Part shown: piece by piece, positions 24,841 through 32,048 of the stretch
How the letters are laid out: each line of letters begins with the position of its first letter
How positions within the stretch are numbered: position 1 is the stretch's first letter
Assembly (NCBI GenBank): GCA_964428055.1
Contig: CAYRWM010000022.1
Coordinates: 1 to 32,048, forward strand
Length of the DNA stretch: 32,048 bases
Direction of reading: 5' to 3'
Origin: CAYRWM01 sp964428055
GTDB taxonomy: Bacteria > Bacillota > Clostridia > Christensenellales > Christensenellaceae
Made by a program: the position numbers and the translations under genes
Notes under the pieces: generated by a model
What the model was told of the DNA's origin: nothing
Database searches by the model: none
Seen by the model: only the letters and a program-made list of their open reading frames with translations

Positions 24841-26103
24841 TTATTCGTCGCCTGTTACGACACGGCTGAGTTTCTGCTTTTTCCTCTGCTCGATCATGAG
24901 TTTGGTGTAGTACTTGTCGTGTACGATACATCCGACTTCAACCTGACGGACCATGAGTTCGCCGCAGCCGTCGCAGCATACGCACCAGTTGATCTCATCT
25001 TCTCTGTCCTCGATGTACTTGATCGGGAGTTCGGAGTCAGCTATTGACTGACGGCCGAGTGAGATCATGTCGACATTGCCGTGCTCGATGAGGTAGTTGC
25101 CCCAGTGGAACATGCTGTTCCATTCCGGACATACGCCTCTCAGGCCGTTTGTCTTGCCGCGCTCGAGTATTGATATACCGCCGAGGATGACGCATGTCTC
25201 GGGCTTTAAGGCCTTCTTCATCTTGTCTGCCATCGTCATGTGCATGTATACGTCGAAAGCGTTGTTCTTGTTCGGGCTCATGAGCTCCCATGTGATGGAG
25301 GGGCTGCCGAGAGATTCGATGAAGAATGAGCATCCTCTCTCCTCGAGGCCCTTAATGAGCTTGTAGGATTCGTCGAGGTCTACGAGCGGGCTGTCAGGAC
25401 CTGCATGTCCCTGTCCGCCGGGCTGTCCTTCGAACATTGAGACTTTTGCGCCGATGAGGAAGTTCTCATCCGGAACGAGCTCTCTGATCCTCTCCATGAG
25501 TTTGAAGGGGAATTTGCTCCTGTTCTCCCATGAGCCGCCCCATGCCCAGTCGCGGTCATTGTAGGGACGTACGAGCTGTGAGATGAAGTAGCCGTGGCAG
25601 GCCTTGATGTCAACGCCGTCGAATCCTGCGTCATACAGGAACTTTGTGGTCTGGGCGTAGAGTTCGAGAGTTTCTTCAACATATTCTTCTGTCATGAGTC
25701 TGCCTTCAAATCCGTAGAGGGGCTTTACGCAGACTTTCTCTGAGAATGAGGAAGCGGAAACTTCGCCTGAATGGTTGAGCTGAACGATGAGCAGTGTTTC
25801 GGGATCGATCTCTTTCATCGCTTTGCAGAAGTCTATCCATCCCTGCTTGTTCTCTTCGTCTCTTATGTCGATGAGTATCTGGTCGATACGTGCGCGGTGC
25901 TCGCGCTGCATCGTGACAGATTCCATGACTACGATACCTGCGCCGCCTCTCATGCTCTTCGCATAACGGGCGTATGACTTTTCAGAGAAAAGACCATTGG
26001 GCAGTGCGTCGTCGCATTCCATGGGCTGGATGACGAAACGGTTCTTCGCCATTCTCGGGCCGACTTTGAACGGCTGTGCTAAGGGGGTATTTTTGTTACT
26101 CAT
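24841..26103 (-). CDS. Old-Yellow-Enzyme-like flavin oxidoreductase with cysteine cluster
   Basis: This 420-residue FMN-binding TIM barrel belongs to the OYE/2,4-dienoyl-CoA reductase group. It shows the N-terminal MAKNRFVIQPMECDDALPNG, the substrate-site block HGYFISQLVRPYNDR and a C-terminal region MISLGRQSIADSELP. A cysteine cluster follows (CVCCDGC, then Cys after 11 residues), close to but not identical with the [4Fe-4S] motif Cx2Cx3Cx11C of dienoyl-CoA reductases. The FAD and NAD(P) domains of those larger enzymes are absent. It would need a partner or NADH directly to reduce an activated C=C or act on a keto sugar. It is the third gene of the operon. Confidence 0.88.
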   Translation of the reverse strand: MSNKNTPLAQPFKVGPRMAKNRFVIQPMECDDALPNGLFSEKSYARYAKSMRGGAGIVVMESVTMQREHRARIDQILIDIRDEENKQGWIDFCKAMKEIDPETLLIVQLNHSGEVSASSFSEKVCVKPLYGFEGRLMTEEYVEETLELYAQTTKFLYDAGFDGVDIKACHGYFISQLVRPYNDRDWAWGGSWENRSKFPFKLMERIRELVPDENFLIGAKVSMFEGQPGGQGHAGPDSPLVDLDESYKLIKGLEERGCSFFIESLGSPSITWELMSPNKNNAFDVYMHMTMADKMKKALKPETCVILGGISILERGKTNGLRGVCPEWNSMFHWGNYLIEHGNVDMISLGRQSIADSELPIKYIEDREDEINWCVCCDGCGELMVRQVEVGCIVHDKYYTKLMIEQRKKQKLSRVVTGDE

Positions 26104-26145
26104 AATTATCCTCTCTTTCAGTTTGTACAGTTTATCAAACGGTCT

Positions 26146-27252
26146 TTATGCTTTTGCCCAGGTGTGATTCTGAGCTGCTGTCCAGCATGTTTCGAGCCAG
26201 TGCATGATCTCGATGCCGTCATCGATCGTGGGATATACTTCGCATTTCTCGCCCATTATGTCGAGAAGGAAGTTATCGTAGATATTGCAGAACGCATAGT
26301 AAAGGCCTTCATGATGTCCCGCGGGGAGTCTGCCGGCGCTTGAGAGCTGATCCATAGCGCTGTAGCCGTTGCCCTTTGAGACTATCATCTGCGGATATCC
26401 TTCCTTTGTCAGGATGAACTTCTCAGCGCAGATGTTCTCCCATTCGATAGCGCCCTTTGTTCCGTATATGCGGACTCTGATCTCGTTGTCGTTTCCGAAT
26501 GCGACCTGTGAGGACCATATCGTTCCTGTTGCGCCGTTATCGAACTTCTCGATCACGCATGCGTTCGTGTCCGTCTTGAATCCGCCGAAGTTATCCAGCT
26601 GGCAGCATGCTTCCGTGAGCTTCATGCCGGTCAGGAACTGGATCGTGAACTGTGCGTGGGAACCGATATCGGCAAGGCTGTTCATCCTGCCGGCGATCTT
26701 TGGATCCGTTCTCCACGGAGGCATCCCTGTGTCGCCTGCTAGCCATCCCTGAACGTATTCGCCGGCCGCCATGACTATGTCGCCGATCTCTCCGTTCCTG
26801 ATGAGCTCTCTTGCGTGTCTTAATGCCGGGTATCCGGAATATGTGAACGTTACGCACATCTTGACGCCCTTTTCATCAGCGATACGCTTAAGGTCTATCG
26901 CTTCCTCTTCAGTGAAGGTGACGGGCTTCTCGCATGATACGTTGAATCCGGCTTCGAGGAACATCTTCGCTATCTTGTAGTGGACGTTGTTCGGTGTCGT
27001 TATGACGACAAAATCCAGTCTGTCGTCCCCGGTCTTCTTGCTCTCGGCTTCACACATCTCTTCGGGTGAGTCGTATGATCTGGAGGGATCCACGCCGTTG
27101 GCCGCAGCTGCCTGCGCTCTTTCTTCCTCGACTATTGAGAAGAATCCCGCTACGAGCTCAGCCTTGTGTGTGGCCTCGATGGCTCTGATGTGAACGTTTC
27201 CTATGAAAGCGTTCGGCGCAGCGCCGAGTATTCCGTACTTTAACTTTTTCAT
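26146..27252 (-). CDS. Gfo/Idh/MocA-family sugar dehydrogenase
   Basis: The 368-residue protein starts with a Rossmann motif variant (YGILGAAPNAFIGNVHIRA) and has the family catalytic motif CEKPVTFTEEEA. A C-terminal beta-sheet domain includes PPWRTDPKIAGRMNSLADIGSHAQ with a conserved catalytic His. Family members oxidise sugar or cyclitol hydroxyls with NAD(P)+. The GAAPN replacement for the usual GxGxxG places it in a less common branch. It lies 16 bases after a sugar isomerase-like gene, a pairing known from inositol and from 3-keto-glycoside pathways. GGAG is correctly spaced upstream. Confidence 0.9.
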   Translation of the reverse strand: MKKLKYGILGAAPNAFIGNVHIRAIEATHKAELVAGFFSIVEEERAQAAAANGVDPSRSYDSPEEMCEAESKKTGDDRLDFVVITTPNNVHYKIAKMFLEAGFNVSCEKPVTFTEEEAIDLKRIADEKGVKMCVTFTYSGYPALRHARELIRNGEIGDIVMAAGEYVQGWLAGDTGMPPWRTDPKIAGRMNSLADIGSHAQFTIQFLTGMKLTEACCQLDNFGGFKTDTNACVIEKFDNGATGTIWSSQVAFGNDNEIRVRIYGTKGAIEWENICAEKFILTKEGYPQMIVSKGNGYSAMDQLSSAGRLPAGHHEGLYYAFCNIYDNFLLDIMGEKCEVYPTIDDGIEIMHWLETCWTAAQNHTWAKA

Positions 27253-27268
27253 AAGTTACACTCCTGTC

Positions 27269-28258
27269 TTACGCTTTTGCGAGGTTGTCCGTGTTGGCCC
27301 AAGTCATCTCGCCCGCTTCTTCTCTTATGATGCAGCGGTTTAAGAACTCGATAGCCTTTGACAGACCTTCAACATTGTTCATGTATGTGTCTTCGTGCTC
27401 GATGCTGATCGCTCCGTTGTATCCGATGTCAACGAGAGCTGAGATTATCCTCTTCCAGTAGAGCTCGTCATGTCCGTATCCGACTGTCCTGAACGTCCAT
27501 GCACGGTTTACTCTGTCAGCATAGTTCTTGGCGTCGAGACGGCCGTTTACCGTTATGTTCTCCATCTGCTCGATAGAGTCTTTTGCGTGGAAGTGCTTGA
27601 TCCACGGACCGATCTTTCTGATCGCGTTCGGAACGTCGCATCCCTGCCATACGATGTTGGAAGGATCGCAGGTGACTCCGAGGCCCGGGCTGTTGACTGC
27701 TTCCATGAGCTTTACGGCTGTCTCTGCATTGTATACGCAGAATCCCGGGTGCATCTCTATGCAGACCGTTACGTTATGCTCTGCAGCAAAGGCTGCTCTC
27801 TTCTTCCAGTAGGGGATGAGTACTTCTTCCCACTGCCACTTTAAGAGATCTTCGAACTCCTGGGGCCAGGGCTGTACGATCCAGTTCGGGAACTTGCTGC
27901 CGCCGGGCTCGCCGGGTGTGCCGGAGAAGCATACCACGTTCCTGACGCCGAGCTTTTCAGCGATGAGGATCGCGTTCTCGAGTGTTTCATTATAGAGCGC
28001 TGCGACCTCAGCATCGGGGTGTACCGGATTCACGTGTGAATCGATAGCGCTTATCTCCATATCATATTTCTTGAATACCGCTTTGTATTCTTCGAGTTTC
28101 TTCTCGTCTGCCAGAAGTTCCTTTGCCTTGCAGAGAGCGTCGCCGGTCGCGCCGCCTGCGCCCATCTCGGCTGTCTCGATGCCCATTTCCTTCATGGTTT
28201 TGACTGCATCTTCCAGACTTCTGTCACTGAACAAACATGCCAATACTCCTAATTTCAT
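27269..28258 (-). CDS. Sugar phosphate isomerase/epimerase-like TIM barrel protein
   Basis: The 329-residue protein is of the AP-endonuclease-2-like fold used by IolE, IolI and xylose-isomerase-like enzymes. Metal and catalytic blocks are VCIEMHPGF, GVTCDPSNIVWQG, HFHAKD and GAISIEHED near the end. These enzymes isomerise or epimerise sugars, or act on keto-sugar intermediates. It is the first gene of the minus-strand cluster, with AGGAGG 9 bases before the ATG. Together with the Gfo/Idh partner it likely processes the incoming sugar before phosphorylation; the substrate is unknown. No transporter gene is present in this cluster. Confidence 0.9.
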   Translation of the reverse strand: MKLGVLACLFSDRSLEDAVKTMKEMGIETAEMGAGGATGDALCKAKELLADEKKLEEYKAVFKKYDMEISAIDSHVNPVHPDAEVAALYNETLENAILIAEKLGVRNVVCFSGTPGEPGGSKFPNWIVQPWPQEFEDLLKWQWEEVLIPYWKKRAAFAAEHNVTVCIEMHPGFCVYNAETAVKLMEAVNSPGLGVTCDPSNIVWQGCDVPNAIRKIGPWIKHFHAKDSIEQMENITVNGRLDAKNYADRVNRAWTFRTVGYGHDELYWKRIISALVDIGYNGAISIEHEDTYMNNVEGLSKAIEFLNRCIIREEAGEMTWANTDNLAKA

Positions 28259-28539
28259 GTGTACTTGCCTCCTGTTTTTTATTAAATTTTCTTTTTTTGC
28301 GGTTATTTTTGCAGTTTAGAATTGTTACCTTAATTATACCTTTGATGCGCCTTTTTCAGGGATACAAGTATAATCCTAGTAAAGTACCAGTATATATGGA
28401 AAGCCCCTATTTCAGCCGTGAAAAAAGGGCACTTTTTGTGTTATAAGATGGTGCAACTATGGCACTTTGTGGTAAAATCATATATATGGGGTATTATGCC
28501 GCCTCATTCCGGTTTTCAACACTATATGGAGGCATGGTC
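28259..28539. promoter_or_regulatory. Divergent promoter region of the BMC/sugar operon and the lipoprotein operon
   Basis: AT-rich, with no gene. A minus-strand TATAAT lies about 80 bases upstream of the isomerase start (near 28335-28340), and a plus-strand TATAAT lies near 28370. Neither has a good -35 box at 17 bases. I see no clear cre site or long inverted repeat. Confidence 0.35.
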
Positions 28540-29499
28540 ATGAGAAAAATATTCCTCGTCGTCCTTGCATTTGTGCTGATATTTTCACTTATATCGTGCA
28601 GTGCGCCTGCAGCGGGCGAAGAAAAACCGGCATATGAATTTGAAGATATCCTGGATTCATATTCATGGCTTGGAAAGACACCTGATGAAGCCGGTGTAGG
28701 TGAAGAGTATATTGATACCATCAGCGCAGGAATAACGGGTAAACTCCTGGGTGAGGATGCGACCGGTTCGGCCTATCTGAACACCCTTGACGCTGACGAG
28801 CCCGTTTTCGGCGAGATAGACATATACTGTTCCGATCTCGACACCCAGGTCATGATCGATAAACTCACGGAGCTGTACGGCAGACCATATGCCGAGGGAG
28901 AGGAACCTTACGTCGAATCCAACGGCGGTTCGGTTATGTGGAAGAGTTTCTTTACGGGCGACGGGGTCATAACCGTGAGTCAGGGGCAGAAGAACGACTG
29001 GTTCCAGCTTGAGTGCACGCTGAACGTGCCGGATGATGACAGTATGTTCGCAAAAAGGATCAGCGCAAGCGACATAGAGGCCGATACCAATCTTGTGATC
29101 GATATGCCGGAAAGCGGGTATCCGGATCTCATTGTTCAGAGGCTCCTTACCGATCCTATTACGTATAAATTCGAATATACGGACAGTAACGGTTTAGAGC
29201 GTATAATATGGGTGAGTCAGGAGGAGACCGACGGACTTCCCAACATTGTTCAGTATGACGAAGAATGGAAAGAGAATTTCGACGAAGATTATTTCGACTT
29301 AAAGTGGGACTCCGAAGACTGGATACAGTATGACGATGTGCGGTTCGCGACCGTTGAGATGATGGATGAGGGTCCGGGGCTGATCAGCTGGTTCACGGGC
29401 GACTGTGTATATGCGGCAGCGATCAAGGCGCCCGTTACGGAAGAGGATCTGACCGCTTTTAAAGATCAGGTCGAAGAAATGATAAAGATTGAAAAATAA
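28540..29499 (+). CDS. Putative lipoprotein of unknown function
   Basis: The 319 residues start with a lipoprotein signal (MRKIFLVVLAFVLIFSLISC), with Cys20 as the predicted lipidation site. The mature protein is strongly acidic and rich in Asp, Glu and aromatic residues, without a family I recognise. A middle section (YCSDLDTQVMIDKLTELYGR) hints at a small alpha/beta domain. The ATG at 28540 is preferred over the upstream frame start at 28459 because it begins the signal peptide and has GGAGG 7 bases upstream. It lies 21 bases before the deacetylase lipoprotein gene. Confidence 0.82.
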   Translation: MRKIFLVVLAFVLIFSLISCSAPAAGEEKPAYEFEDILDSYSWLGKTPDEAGVGEEYIDTISAGITGKLLGEDATGSAYLNTLDADEPVFGEIDIYCSDLDTQVMIDKLTELYGRPYAEGEEPYVESNGGSVMWKSFFTGDGVITVSQGQKNDWFQLECTLNVPDDDSMFAKRISASDIEADTNLVIDMPESGYPDLIVQRLLTDPITYKFEYTDSNGLERIIWVSQEETDGLPNIVQYDEEWKENFDEDYFDLKWDSEDWIQYDDVRFATVEMMDEGPGLISWFTGDCVYAAAIKAPVTEEDLTAFKDQVEEMIKIEK

Positions 29500-29520
29500 T
29501 TAGTAATAAAAGGAATGGAC

Positions 29521-31038
29521 ATGAAACGAGCTTTAGTATTATTGTTGATAGTTGTTTTTCTTACAGGCATCTGCCTTACAGGTTGCGCCTCCGAGGAGGA
29601 GATCATCGAGCAGGCTAATGCAAAACGCGATGAATGGATACAGGCGACTTCGGCGCTGCGCGTGCCTGAAATGGACGGCGTTGAAGCGATAAACATAACC
29701 AGCTACAACGACAAGTGTGCCGTTTGGGCGGCATATCCCACTGTAGACGGGAAAGGCAGTATCTCATCTGAAATAGAGAGTTTCATCAATGCGACCATTA
29801 ACGATTTTATCTCTGCATCTTCGCTCAAAGCTGAGGAGGAGAACGGTTACCAGGGCAATATGGTGATAACATACGAACCCTTTAAGTATGAAGATAAAGT
29901 CTTTTCGGTAAAATTCGATGTTAAGAAGGATGACGTGTCGACCGTCAAGACCTTCGCGTACACGCTGGAAGACGAGCAGAAGATGCCTCTTTCGTCTCTC
30001 TTTGCCGAAGATTCCGATTATCTGACGGTGCTGAGTCAGGATGTGAAGCCCGGGCTTTCCAACAACACATTTGTGAAGGCAAACTATGACGAAGCCAAAT
30101 TCAATGAGGGAACCGCTCCAAGCGAAGGCAATTTCTCTGATTTTACGGTGGACGATGAAAAGCTCGTGCTGTATTTCCCTGTCGGAAGACTGTGCAACAC
30201 AGAAGAGGAAGGGTACGTACAGGAGCAGGTCAAAATAGAGGACATAGAGGATCTGCTCGCATCAGCACAGGTAAGTCCTATCTCCGATCTTATCGCGGAG
30301 GACAGCGAAACGAGAAAGATGCTCGCTTACGGTGAGGGCGATATGGCTCCGGCGAGCCTGGACGGCATAGATCCATTCAATGACAAGGTCGTGGCGTTTA
30401 CGTTCGATGACGGTCCGAGTCCTAAGACGACTCCGCAGCTCCTTGACTTCCTCGAGGAGAACGGACTCGTTGCAACGTTCTTCGTGTGCGGAGAGAACGG
30501 CACTTCACTCGGGGCGAAGTTCAATCCGGACGTCATCAAGAGGATGCGTGAGATCGGCTGCGAGATAGGTGACCACAGCTACGATCATGAGAAATACTAT
30601 GAGCAGGTCGGATATGACGAGATGATGGAAGAGATCAACTCTTGCAGGGATCTTATTAAGGAGATAACGGGAGAACGTCCCATACTCGGAAGAGCCCCCG
30701 GCGGGAATATCACCGAGGAACTGGCAGAGCAGAGCGGACGCGCATCATTCTTATGGTCTGTCGATACTCTCGACTGGAAGAACAGGGACAAGGACAAGAA
30801 CTACAGGAATCTGATGGACGGTGTGACGGACGGTTCAGTCGTTCTAATGCATGATATATATCAGCCTACGGTGGACGCAGCTATAAAGGGCATGGCTGAG
30901 CTCAAGGATCAGGGCTACAAGTTCGTAACCGCTTCACAGATGCTGCAGATCGCTGATATCAGGGGTGCAGACCCGGTATATAAATTCTATAATGCGCCCA
31001 AAGCCGAAGAAGCACAGGGCAATACAGAGGAGGAATAG
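29521..31038 (+). CDS. Lipoprotein polysaccharide deacetylase (NodB domain) with N-terminal DUF3298-like region
   Basis: The 505-residue product has a lipobox signal (LTGICLTGC), so it acts on the cell surface. Residues about 40-250 resemble the DUF4163/DUF3298 region found in PdaC-like deacetylases and RsiV. Residues about 285-490 are a NodB deacetylase with all motifs: TFDDGPSP (catalytic Asp and metal Asp), HSYDH (metal His pair), GRAPGGN, WSVDTLDW and VVLMHD. It probably de-N-acetylates peptidoglycan, as PdaC does. The ATG at 29521 is preferred over 29515, which would leave no gap to AGGA (29511-29514). Confidence 0.92.
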   Translation: MKRALVLLLIVVFLTGICLTGCASEEEIIEQANAKRDEWIQATSALRVPEMDGVEAINITSYNDKCAVWAAYPTVDGKGSISSEIESFINATINDFISASSLKAEEENGYQGNMVITYEPFKYEDKVFSVKFDVKKDDVSTVKTFAYTLEDEQKMPLSSLFAEDSDYLTVLSQDVKPGLSNNTFVKANYDEAKFNEGTAPSEGNFSDFTVDDEKLVLYFPVGRLCNTEEEGYVQEQVKIEDIEDLLASAQVSPISDLIAEDSETRKMLAYGEGDMAPASLDGIDPFNDKVVAFTFDDGPSPKTTPQLLDFLEENGLVATFFVCGENGTSLGAKFNPDVIKRMREIGCEIGDHSYDHEKYYEQVGYDEMMEEINSCRDLIKEITGERPILGRAPGGNITEELAEQSGRASFLWSVDTLDWKNRDKDKNYRNLMDGVTDGSVVLMHDIYQPTVDAAIKGMAELKDQGYKFVTASQMLQIADIRGADPVYKFYNAPKAEEAQGNTEEE

Positions 31039-31041
31039 GAT

Positions 31042-31434
31042 ATGAGTGTTAAAGTTGTTTACTGTTCGCGTTCCGGCAACACAAAGCTGGTCGCAGATGC
31101 TATAGCGGAAGCTGCGGGAGTAGCGGCTGTGTCGGTCACGGATGAAGGAGCTGCCGTAACGGAACCCGTTGATGTTCTTTTCGTAGGAGGAGCGCTCTAT
31201 GCACACTCCATCGACAAGAACCTTAAGGCTTATCTCGCCGCAGTGCCAGAAGGTAATGTAAAGAAAGCAGTCGCTTTTTCCACAGCGTCGTTCTCCAAGC
31301 ACGCTATCGACGTTATAAAGAAGGTGCTTAAGGCAAAGGGAATAGATGTTGCTGACGATTTCCTCTTTATCAAGAAGACTGCGAGTGAGGCGCAGCTTGA
31401 GGAAGCAAAGGCGTTTGCAAAGAAATTCATATAA
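31042..31434 (+). CDS. Flavodoxin-like FMN protein
   Basis: The 130-residue protein has the FMN phosphate-binding motif YCSRSGNTKLVADAIAE near the N-terminus, then DVLFVGGALYAHSID and a central AVAFSTASFSKHA strand and loop. It fits the short flavodoxin group of anaerobes and would carry electrons in the cytoplasm. It starts 3 bases after the deacetylase stop and ends 21 bases before rubrerythrin. Pairing with rubrerythrin suggests a peroxide-detoxifying electron chain, which is inference. Confidence 0.88.
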   Translation: MSVKVVYCSRSGNTKLVADAIAEAAGVAAVSVTDEGAAVTEPVDVLFVGGALYAHSIDKNLKAYLAAVPEGNVKKAVAFSTASFSKHAIDVIKKVLKAKGIDVADDFLFIKKTASEAQLEEAKAFAKKFI

Positions 31435-31455
31435 ACACAGGGAAGGGGATATAAG

Positions 31456-32007
31456 ATGGCAGAAAAGATAGAGAATAAATATGCGGGAACAAAGACCGAG
31501 AAGAACCTTTTAGAAGCTTTCGCCGGAGAATCACAGGCGAGGAACAAGTATACCTACTTCGCTTCCGCCGCAAAGAAAGCGGGTTATGAGCAGATAGCCG
31601 CGTTGTTCCTGAAGACCGCGGATAATGAAAAAGAGCATGCGAAACTCTGGTTCAAGGCCCTTAACGGCATAGGCGAGACAACAGACAATCTGCTTGCTGC
31701 GGCCGAAGGCGAGAACGCCGAATGGACCGATATGTATGAGCGTATGGCAAGGGAAGCCGATGAAGAGGGTTTCACCGAACTGGCCGAACAGTTCAGGGGT
31801 GTTGCCGCTATCGAAAAGGCTCATGAGGAAAGATACAGAAAACTGCTTGCCAATATAGACAATATGGAAGTGTTTAAGAAGAGCGAAGAAGTCGTATGGG
31901 AATGCAGGAACTGCGGTCACATAGTGGTCGGAGCGGAAGCTCCGGATGTATGTCCCGTATGCAATCACCCGAGAGCGTTCTTTGAGATCAAGGAAGAGAA
32001 TTACTGA
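31456..32007 (+). CDS. rbr: Rubrerythrin
   Basis: The 183-residue peroxide-reducing protein combines a four-helix ferritin-like diiron domain with a C-terminal rubredoxin domain. The diiron ligands sit in LEAFAGESQARNKY, ADNEKEHAKL, EGFTELAEQF and IEKAHEERY. The rubredoxin domain has CRNCGHIV and CPVCNHPRAFF. It removes H2O2 in anaerobes using electrons from rubredoxin or flavodoxin-type carriers. GGAAGGGG lies upstream of the ATG. The 41 bases after the stop are too few to show a terminator. Confidence 0.96.
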   Translation: MAEKIENKYAGTKTEKNLLEAFAGESQARNKYTYFASAAKKAGYEQIAALFLKTADNEKEHAKLWFKALNGIGETTDNLLAAAEGENAEWTDMYERMAREADEEGFTELAEQFRGVAAIEKAHEERYRKLLANIDNMEVFKKSEEVVWECRNCGHIVVGAEAPDVCPVCNHPRAFFEIKEENY

Positions 32008-32048
32008 TAGATCTTCTTGTGAGATGACAGAGCCCGGAGTCTTTTCTG

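Noticed and set aside
19770..28258. myo-Inositol degradation cluster
   Set aside because: Gfo/Idh and IolE/I-like genes fit, but IolD, IolB and IolC (PfkB kinase) are missing and the aldolases are DeoC, not the IolJ type.

Overview
The window looks like chromosome from a strictly anaerobic, fermentative Gram-positive bacterium of the class Clostridia. Indicators are a trimeric [FeFe]-hydrogenase, rubrerythrin, several Fe-S oxidoreductases, an HPr-like protein with a regulatory serine, lipobox-type lipoproteins, strong AGGAGG ribosome sites and leader terminators. Base composition is roughly balanced by eye. I see no phage, insertion sequence, CRISPR, tRNA or rRNA.

Region 1 (1-4755) is ammonium assimilation. 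glnA (minus strand, interrupted by an in-frame TGA next to the window edge) diverges from gdhA, which is followed by an ammonium transporter fused to a PII domain and a 59-residue ORF. The glnA and gdhA leaders carry three related attenuators. In each, a hairpin with an AAAGGC or AAAGAC hexaloop overlaps the 5' arm of an intrinsic terminator. This resembles ANTAR-type antitermination.

Region 2 (4756-6260) is a mini-operon of two EutS/PduU-type microcompartment (BMC) shell proteins and an EutP/PduV-type GTPase. Region 3 (6261-12162) is mixed housekeeping: an NSS-family Na+ symporter, an aldo/keto reductase with an Fe-S tail, a VanX-like dipeptidase, and rarA-Nudix-lipoprotein.

Region 4 (12163-18715) is the hydCBA hydrogenase operon. 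Its flavin subunit is fused to a complete GltD/NfnB-type FAD/NAD(P) module. It is followed by an HPr-like protein lacking the phosphoryl-transfer His and by an unknown protein. A PAS-LuxR regulator sits convergently downstream.

Region 5 (19717-28258, all minus strand) is the most unusual part. It encodes a sugar isomerase/epimerase-like TIM barrel, a Gfo/Idh dehydrogenase, an Old-Yellow-Enzyme-like reductase, an FGGY kinase, a DUF4432 mutarotase-like protein, two deoxyribose-phosphate aldolases (DeoC) and a hexameric BMC shell protein. One DeoC has two encapsulation-peptide-like helices at its N-terminus and a [4Fe-4S]-type cysteine cluster at its C-terminus. The shell gene appears to have two in-frame starts, giving forms with and without a 77-residue extension. 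With region 2 this looks like a split, sugar-phosphate-utilising BMC system whose aldehyde-processing core enzymes lie outside the window.

Region 6 (28540-32007) is a plus-strand run of an unknown lipoprotein, a lipoprotein polysaccharide deacetylase, a flavodoxin-like protein and rubrerythrin.
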